From: Chloroflexota bacterium
GTDB taxonomy: Bacteria > Chloroflexota > Dormibacteria > CF-121
Direction of reading: 5' to 3'
DNA length: 9,862 bases
Assembly (NCBI GenBank): GCA_005889395.1
Contig: VBFX01000223.1
Location: 1-9,862 of the forward strand
The notes beneath the pieces were generated by a model. It saw only the letters and a list, made by a program, of their open reading frames with translations, had not been told where the DNA came from and searched no databases. Below, piece after piece: positions 6,002 through 9,862 of the stretch; the first letter of the stretch is position 1, and each line of letters begins with the position of its first letter. The translations under genes were made by a program, and so were the position numbers.

Positions 6002-6814
6002 ATGTTGCGAAGCCTCTTCGGCTCCAAGGCTCACGCGCGCGTCTTCTTGCCTCCCGGGCTCACGCTGCCGGCCGGCGCGGTGGAGGCTCACCGGCGGCGA
6101 CATCCGGCGGCAACTGGCCAGGCCAAGGCCGGGCAGACCCAAAATTTCATCGTCTTTTCTGATGGGACCGCGGACGGTGATGCCGCGGCCCAGGCGATGC
6201 TGGACAAAGCCGAGGCCGACTACGCCGCGACCCAGGTATGGTTCGGCGGGCTGATGCCACCGGGCTTGCCATTTTATGTGTACGCCGATCCCAACGCGGG
6301 CGGGGCGTATCACATGACCTGCGCCGGCACCGATGTCCACGTGCTCTCGGATCCGGTGCGTGCCCCGGGGTTCCTGACCGCCGAGATCGTCGAGGTCTTC
6401 GAGGCGGCCGTCAACAACGGCTGGGACTGCGCCGTGACCAACGGCGAATCGCTCTCGCGCGTGCTGGCGTTCGAGCGCCATCCGGAAATCGCGGCGGAGT
6501 TCGATCCGACCGAGCAGGATTGGTGGGCGCAGGGGCACCGGGATTACGTCAACGACAACTCCGCCGGCGACACGGACCAGATCGCGTCCGGCTGCGGCGA
6601 TCTCTTCCTCTACTACCTGCACTCCCAGCTGACCTTCGACTGGACGACGGTTTGTGGAGCGGGCGGCGCATCGCTGGGCGCGACCTATCAGGCGCTGACG
6701 GGCTACGATCCCCAGCAGGGCTTCAACGACTTCGTGGCCGCGCTGACCACCATCGACCAGGGTGGTTCGTTGGCGCTGCCTGCATCTGGCAACCCCTTTC
6801 CCATCAAGACATAG
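6002..6814 (+). CDS. Uncharacterised 270-aa protein, possible degenerate zincin-like domain
   Basis: I do not recognise a named family with certainty. No signal peptide or membrane segment is visible. After a variable N-terminus (1-45) comes a strand QNFIVFSDG, a helix AAAQAMLDKAEADYAATQVWFG, PFYVYADP, and then the most distinctive part: A127-E-I-V-E-V-F, NNGWDC, TNGESLSRVLAF, DYVND, and SGCGDLFLYYLHSQLTFDW followed by GGASLGATYQALTGYD. The AEIVEVF helix sits where related-looking bacterial proteins, as I recall them, carry HE-like or AE-like metallopeptidase helices; with Ala in place of His it would be a degenerate or non-canonical site. Four conserved-looking Cys are present (CAG, WDC, GCG, VCG). 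ATG 6002 has only AGGG (5988-5991) 10 nt upstream. It is the last gene of the helicase operon and ends 1 nt from a convergent metallopeptidase gene. Confidence 0.6.
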   Translation: MLRSLFGSKAHARVFLPPGLTLPAGAVEAHRRRHPAATGQAKAGQTQNFIVFSDGTADGDAAAQAMLDKAEADYAATQVWFGGLMPPGLPFYVYADPNAGGAYHMTCAGTDVHVLSDPVRAPGFLTAEIVEVFEAAVNNGWDCAVTNGESLSRVLAFERHPEIAAEFDPTEQDWWAQGHRDYVNDNSAGDTDQIASGCGDLFLYYLHSQLTFDWTTVCGAGGASLGATYQALTGYDPQQGFNDFVAALTTIDQGGSLALPASGNPFPIKT

Positions 6815-6815
6815 C

Positions 6816-7529
6816 TCAATACGGCAACTCGTCTTCGGCCATCCCGAAGTGATGGCCGACCTCGTGCCGCATCGTTTCGCGCACCTCTTCCGCCAGCTCC
6901 CGATCGTCGCTCACGACGTTCTCGTGGTTGCGCTGGTAGAGGATGATGCGCTCGGGAAGGCCGTGCTCGAGCACCGTCGCGCCCTCGTACAGGCCGAGGA
7001 GGTCCGGATCCTCTCCTTCCCGGACCGCGTCGAGGTCCGGCAGGTCATCGACCACGATCATGGTGTTGGACATCTGCGTCTGAAAGGTTTCCGGGATGCC
7101 GGCGAGCGCTTGCTCGGCCAGGCGGGCAAAGCGGTCGCGCGAGACACGGTGGGGAACCCCATAGATTTGCGGCCGCATCGCGGCCGCATGGCGGAACGCC
7201 GTCACGGCATCGTCATCGTTGAGCCACACCAGGATTCGGCCCAGCAGGTTCCAGGTCGGTGCATCCTCGTCGCTGGCGAGCGCCTGCTGCGCGAAATCCG
7301 CGGCTGCCCGCATGTCGCCCGCGCGGTAGGCGAGCCTGGCGGCGAGCCGCAGCCAGCCTGCGTCCGCTGCACCCGGCAGGCCGCGCAGCTCCATCAGCGC
7401 GTCGGAAAACCTTTCGGCGATTGTTGCGATCGCGCCATCCGCGTCACCGTCGCGAGCCTGTTGTAGACCTTTCACCACTCGGTCTCGCAGCGTGGGCACG
7501 CCGCCGCGGAACCAGCGGCTAAGCAGCAT
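6816..7529 (-). CDS. TPR-like repeat plus metallopeptidase family (HExGHH) protein
   Basis: 237 residues with two parts. Residues ~15-130 are Ala-rich antiparallel helices with a TPR-like rhythm (VKGLQQARDGDADGAIATI; WLRLAARLAYRAGDMRAAAD; APTWNLLGRILVWLNDDDA). Residues ~150-237 match the small bacterial zinc metallopeptidase family of PF06262 type: TMIVVDDLPD, LLGLYEG, PERIILYQRN, and near the C-terminus H222-E-V-G-H226-HFGMAEDEL, where both His bind zinc and E223 is the general base. Family members are compact cytosolic zincins of unknown substrate. The N-terminal helical extension is not part of the minimal family and may recruit partners. ATG 7529 has no clear SD upstream. The gene is convergent with the 270-aa gene (1-nt gap, no terminator between) and divergent from the DUF1444-like gene. 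Confidence 0.85.
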   Translation of the reverse strand: MLLSRWFRGGVPTLRDRVVKGLQQARDGDADGAIATIAERFSDALMELRGLPGAADAGWLRLAARLAYRAGDMRAAADFAQQALASDEDAPTWNLLGRILVWLNDDDAVTAFRHAAAMRPQIYGVPHRVSRDRFARLAEQALAGIPETFQTQMSNTMIVVDDLPDLDAVREGEDPDLLGLYEGATVLEHGLPERIILYQRNHENVVSDDRELAEEVRETMRHEVGHHFGMAEDELPY

Positions 7530-7536
7530 GTCCGTT

Positions 7537-7574
7537 ACGGGCGGTGGCCTGCAAGCCTGTGTTCAGGCGCCCGT
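7537..7574. promoter_or_regulatory. Hairpin/dyad in the divergent intergenic spacer
   Basis: The 73-nt spacer between divergent genes contains ACGGGCG (7537-7543) and CGCCCGT (7568-7574) as a perfect 7-bp inverted repeat. It encloses a second dyad GCCTG/CAGGC (7555-7559 with 7564-7568, 4-nt loop) and an alternative CCTG/CAGG pairing. CCGTTAC also occurs as a direct repeat at 7532-7538 and 7571-7577. The position suits an operator or leader structure controlling one or both genes, but no promoter hexamers are clear. Confidence 0.35.
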
Positions 7575-7602
7575 TACATCGGCTATGGGCCAGCAGACGA
7601 CG

Positions 7603-8388
7603 ATGAACGCCCACGACTTCGAAAAGCACGTGATGAAGCGCCTGGTTGCGCTTCGCCCGGGGTGGACGGTCAAGAAGGGGCCGGAGCCGTTTCAGCTGAC
7701 CATTCGCCGCGTCCGCGAAGGCGACCTGCGTTTCAACCTCGACGCCTTCTACCAGCAATACCGCGAACAGCCGGGTGCGCTGGACCGCCTGTTCGCCGCG
7801 CGCCTGCGCCGGCTCGACCAGGAGTGTGATAGTGAGGCACTCTTCGGCGCCCCGCTGATCCTGCCGGTGCTGCGGCCGGCCAGTTTTCTCGAATCGGCCG
7901 GCGGGCCGGTCGTCTACCGCCGGATGCTCAACGACATGGTCGTCACCTATGCCGCTCACTACGCACAGGGCATGCGCTACCTGCTGCCACAGGACCTGGC
8001 GGCCTGGAACGTCGGGCGGGACCACGTCGAGGTCATCGCGCTGTCGAACCTGGCACTGATGTTCCGCAACGGTATGAAGTTCACGGGCCTGGAAACCGAC
8101 AAAGAGGGCCGTTCGAAGATGCTGATGTTGAGTTATGTCGACCCGCGGCCGTATGGGGCGGCGCTGATGCTCCTTCCCGAGGTGTGGGCCTGGTTGGAAG
8201 AGATGCTGGAGGACGTGCCGGTCGTGGGGGTGCCCGAGCGCGGCTCGTTGATCGCGGCCGGCCAGCGGGCGCAGCTGATGGGACGGCTCCGCCACGATGT
8301 CCAGGAGCGTCACCGCGAAGCCGCCTTCCCGGTGTCCGACCGCCTGTACTGCGTCGACGGCGGTCGCATCCAGCAGTACGCTCGCTAG
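7603..8388 (+). CDS. DUF1444-like family protein
   Basis: 261 residues from ATG 7603. The layout resembles DUF1444 (Bacillus YtpQ type): an N-terminal alpha/beta part (FQLTIRRVREGDLRFNLDAF then an amphipathic helix), a central LILPVLRPASFLES strand, VVYRRMLNDMVVTYAAHY and GMRYLLPQDLAAWNV, then VIALSNLALMF, and a C-terminal YGAALMLLPEVWAWLEE plus VPERGSLIAA. No catalytic motif, signal peptide or membrane segment is visible, and the family's function is not known to me. The open frame continues upstream to 7492, but that part would run across the start of the divergent gene and the intergenic hairpin. ATG 7585 is an in-frame alternative. Neither start has a good SD. Ends 25 nt from the convergent rhomboid gene. 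Confidence 0.75.
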   Translation: MNAHDFEKHVMKRLVALRPGWTVKKGPEPFQLTIRRVREGDLRFNLDAFYQQYREQPGALDRLFAARLRRLDQECDSEALFGAPLILPVLRPASFLESAGGPVVYRRMLNDMVVTYAAHYAQGMRYLLPQDLAAWNVGRDHVEVIALSNLALMFRNGMKFTGLETDKEGRSKMLMLSYVDPRPYGAALMLLPEVWAWLEEMLEDVPVVGVPERGSLIAAGQRAQLMGRLRHDVQERHREAAFPVSDRLYCVDGGRIQQYAR

Positions 8389-8392
8389 CGAG

Positions 8393-8402
8393 GCCGCGCG
8401 GC
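8393..8402. other. Palindrome between convergent genes
   Basis: GCCGCGCGGC is a perfect 10-bp palindrome in the 25-nt gap between the DUF1444-like gene and the rhomboid gene, where a bidirectional terminator would be expected. It lacks a loop and T-tracts on both sides, so it may simply be GC-rich spacer. Confidence 0.25.
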
Positions 8403-8413
8403 GCCGGCTGCCG

Positions 8414-9079
8414 TCACACATATCCCGGGTAGCCCGGGTGCGGGTCGGGATGGTCGCGCGGCCGTAGCAGGAGCGCGAGGATCAGGCCGCTGACGAAACC
8501 GCCGATGTGCGCGAAGAACGCCACGCCGCCGCCGGAAACGCCGATATTGAGGAACGCCTGTAGAGCGTTCAGGGCGATCCAGTAGCCGATGAAGATGTAG
8601 GCCGTCAGCGTCACGAAGAAGAACGGCACGATGAACGTGAGCACACGCGCCCGCGGGAAATAGAGGACGTACGCCGCGAGGATGCCGGAGATGGCGCCGC
8701 TCGCGCCCAGCATCGGCAGGGTCGACGTCGGGTCGATGAAGATCTGCAGCAGGCTGCCGGCGATGCCGGAGGCGAAATAGATGATCACGAACTTGATCTC
8801 CCCGATCCGGTCCTCGACGTTGTTGCCGAAGATCCAGAGGAACAGCATGTTGCCGCCCACGTGCAGCAGGTTGGCGTGCAGGAACATCGAGGTGATCAGG
8901 GTGCCGAGGTGCCGCCCGGCCGTGATCTCGGCCGGGATGACCGCGTACTGCGCGATGGCGTTCTCATCCATCACCGGGTTTTGCGCCAGGTAGAAATAGA
9001 CCGCGAAATTGATCAGGATCAGGCCCCAGGTCAGGAGCGACGGCCGGCGGGTCGGGTTGTAGTCCCGGAGGGGAATCAT
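8414..9079 (-). CDS. Rhomboid family intramembrane serine protease
   Basis: A 221-residue integral membrane protease that cuts transmembrane substrates within the bilayer. Hydrophobic segments occur near residues 15-32, 60-85, 95-115, 125-141, 145-164, 166-180 and 186-205, consistent with a six- or seven-segment rhomboid core. The signature HANLLHVGGNMLFLWIFG gives H73 and the oxyanion Asn N77; GASGAISG gives the nucleophile S127; AHIGGF gives H191 of the Ser-His dyad. All essential residues are intact, so activity is likely. The MIPLRDYNPT N-terminus is typical of bacterial rhomboids of this size. A short Pro/Gly/His-rich tail ends the protein. Its ATG overlaps the stop of the upstream aldolase gene as ATGA, implying translational coupling. 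There is no clear SD of its own. Substrates unknown. Confidence 0.95.
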   Translation of the reverse strand: MIPLRDYNPTRRPSLLTWGLILINFAVYFYLAQNPVMDENAIAQYAVIPAEITAGRHLGTLITSMFLHANLLHVGGNMLFLWIFGNNVEDRIGEIKFVIIYFASGIAGSLLQIFIDPTSTLPMLGASGAISGILAAYVLYFPRARVLTFIVPFFFVTLTAYIFIGYWIALNALQAFLNIGVSGGGVAFFAHIGGFVSGLILALLLRPRDHPDPHPGYPGYV

Positions 9080-9862
9080 GAGGCGAGCGCTCGGGGCATG
9101 AGCTTGGCATCCTCCATGAGACGACGGAGGGCGGGGAGCTCACTCGCGGCGAGCGGGGGCAACGGCAGTCTCGGGTCGCCGTGGTCGTACCCCAGCAGGC
9201 GCAGGCCGGCCTTGAGTCCGGGGACGCCCAGACCGCCGCTCAATGCCGCACCGAGTGGCGCGATGGTGCGCTGCAACTGCCGTGCCTGGTCGGGGTGTTG
9301 CTCGAGCCAGGCCTTGCGGATGCCGGCGCAGGTGTGCGGCGCCAGGTTGGCGAGCGCGGCGATCGCGCCGTCCGCCCCGGCTCCGAGCGCGTCCACCAGC
9401 TTTTCACCCGCGCCGGCAAGCAGCACGAAGTCGGGCCCGAGCTGCGCACGCAGCCCGGGTAGCCGCCCGATGTCACCGGATGAGTCCTTGAGTCCCGCGA
9501 TATTGGCGTGTCCGGTCAGCCTGACGATCCATTCGGCGCCGAGGTCATATCCCATGTGCCCCGGGACGTTGTAGATCAGAATCGGGATCGGGCTCGCCTC
9601 GGCGACGCCGTGGTAGTGCGCGCGCAGCGCGTCGGCGGTGAGCTGGCGCCTGAAGTAGCTGGGCGCGATCACGAGGGCCGCCTCGGCCCCTTCCGCCGCC
9701 GCCCCTCGAGTCCGCTCGACGGTGGCCCGCGTCGATTCGCCGCCGGTCCCGGCAATCAGACGCAGCGGCGCCGGCAAGGCCTCGCGCACCCAGCCGATGT
9801 ACCGCAGCCGCTCGGCCTCGGTCAGGTGAGCCGCCTCACCGTTCGATCCCAAGGCGACCACG
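9076..9862 (-). CDS. DapA/HOGA1-like class I aldolase (5' partial)
   Basis: About 261 residues of a TIM-barrel Schiff-base lyase in the dihydrodipicolinate synthase/N-acetylneuraminate lyase superfamily; the start lies beyond the window edge. The substrate-binding loop reads GSNGE (not GTTGE as in typical DapA). The catalytic Tyr is in IYNVPG (codon 9571-9573) and the Schiff-base Lys in GLKDSSGD (codon 9487-9489). GSNGE, the GxESTxATVE block, SPIP, GLKDSSGD and the C-terminal GVPGLKAGL.LLGY all recall 4-hydroxy-2-oxoglutarate aldolase (HOGA1), so cleavage of a 2-oxo-4-hydroxy acid to pyruvate plus aldehyde is the leading guess over lysine biosynthesis. The GTG at 9859-9861 is almost certainly an internal Val codon: roughly 40 residues that form the first barrel strand are missing. 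Overlaps the downstream rhomboid start by 4 nt. Confidence 0.88.
   Translation of the reverse strand, partial: VVALGSNGEAAHLTEAERLRYIGWVREALPAPLRLIAGTGGESTRATVERTRGAAAEGAEAALVIAPSYFRRQLTADALRAHYHGVAEASPIPILIYNVPGHMGYDLGAEWIVRLTGHANIAGLKDSSGDIGRLPGLRAQLGPDFVLLAGAGEKLVDALGAGADGAIAALANLAPHTCAGIRKAWLEQHPDQARQLQRTIAPLGAALSGGLGVPGLKAGLRLLGYDHGDPRLPLPPLAASELPALRRLMEDAKLMPRALAS

Noticed and set aside
3682..6027. 781-codon open frame on the minus strand opposite helicase end, transketolase and dodecin
   Set aside because: It is antisense to clear, motif-complete genes, its translation is low-complexity Arg/Asp/Gly/His-rich text with no recognisable domain, and long mirror frames are expected opposite GC-rich codon bias.
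6812..6820. Terminator between the convergent genes
   Set aside because: The stop codons are 1 nt apart and no hairpin with T-tract is visible around them.
7492..7602. N-terminal extension of the DUF1444-like gene back to 7492
   Set aside because: The extension overlaps the 5' end of the divergent metallopeptidase gene and crosses the hairpin spacer, and its residues have no family character; ATG 7603 or 7585 is more likely.
7519..8421. 300-codon minus-strand frame opposite the DUF1444-like gene
   Set aside because: Composition is His/Gln/Arg-rich without motifs, and it would overlap the ends of two well-supported genes.
9859..9861. GTG as the start of the aldolase gene
   Set aside because: It would begin inside the second barrel strand just before GSNGE; the family needs about 40 more N-terminal residues, which lie outside the window.

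Overview
The window is GC-rich bacterial chromosome, densely coded, with SD-led genes and short intergenic gaps. An LAxTG cell-wall sorting signal, a tRNA-Glu without an encoded CCA, an HExGHHFG-type metallopeptidase, a DUF1444-like protein and a mammalian-type single-chain transketolase together suggest a Terrabacteria-type soil lineage (Chloroflexota, Dormibacterota or Actinobacteriota). That placement is an inference from gene types; there is no rRNA or other decisive marker here.

Layout. (1) 1-631: 3' end of a surface protein with Ala/Gly/Ser/Thr-rich tandem repeats (about 63 bp per unit) and a C-terminal LATTG sorting signal. (2) 653-2074: an APH/ChoK-fold small-molecule phosphotransferase, apparently less GC-rich than its neighbours. 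(3) 2124-2195: tRNA-Glu(TTC). (4) 2238-2576: small dimeric alpha/beta-barrel-like protein. (5) 2577-2752: structured leader with no gene. (6) 2753-6814: probable co-directional operon of a DEAD-box RNA helicase (motif II reads DEGD), a transketolase, a dodecin and an uncharacterised 270-aa protein. Helicase and transketolase overlap by 1 nt, and the other gaps are 10-12 nt. (7) 6816-7529, minus strand: TPR-like plus zinc metallopeptidase protein, convergent with the 270-aa gene, stop codons 1 nt apart. (8) 7603-8388: DUF1444-like protein, divergent from the metallopeptidase across a 73-nt spacer with a hairpin. (9) 8414-9862, minus strand: a HOGA1/DapA-like aldolase running off the window, coupled by an ATGA overlap to a rhomboid protease.

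How the genes work together. The helicase-transketolase-dodecin cluster joins RNA remodelling, the non-oxidative pentose phosphate pathway and possible flavin binding; co-transcription is well supported by spacing, a functional link is not. The rhomboid and the sortase-anchored protein act at the cell envelope. I see no phage, IS, CRISPR, toxin-antitoxin or defence genes and no clear new multi-gene system. The points most worth checking are an apparent in-frame gap of about 33 residues in the transketolase C-terminal domain, the DEGD motif, the dodecin without its flavin-stacking Trp, and the 270-aa protein with a possible degenerate zincin helix.
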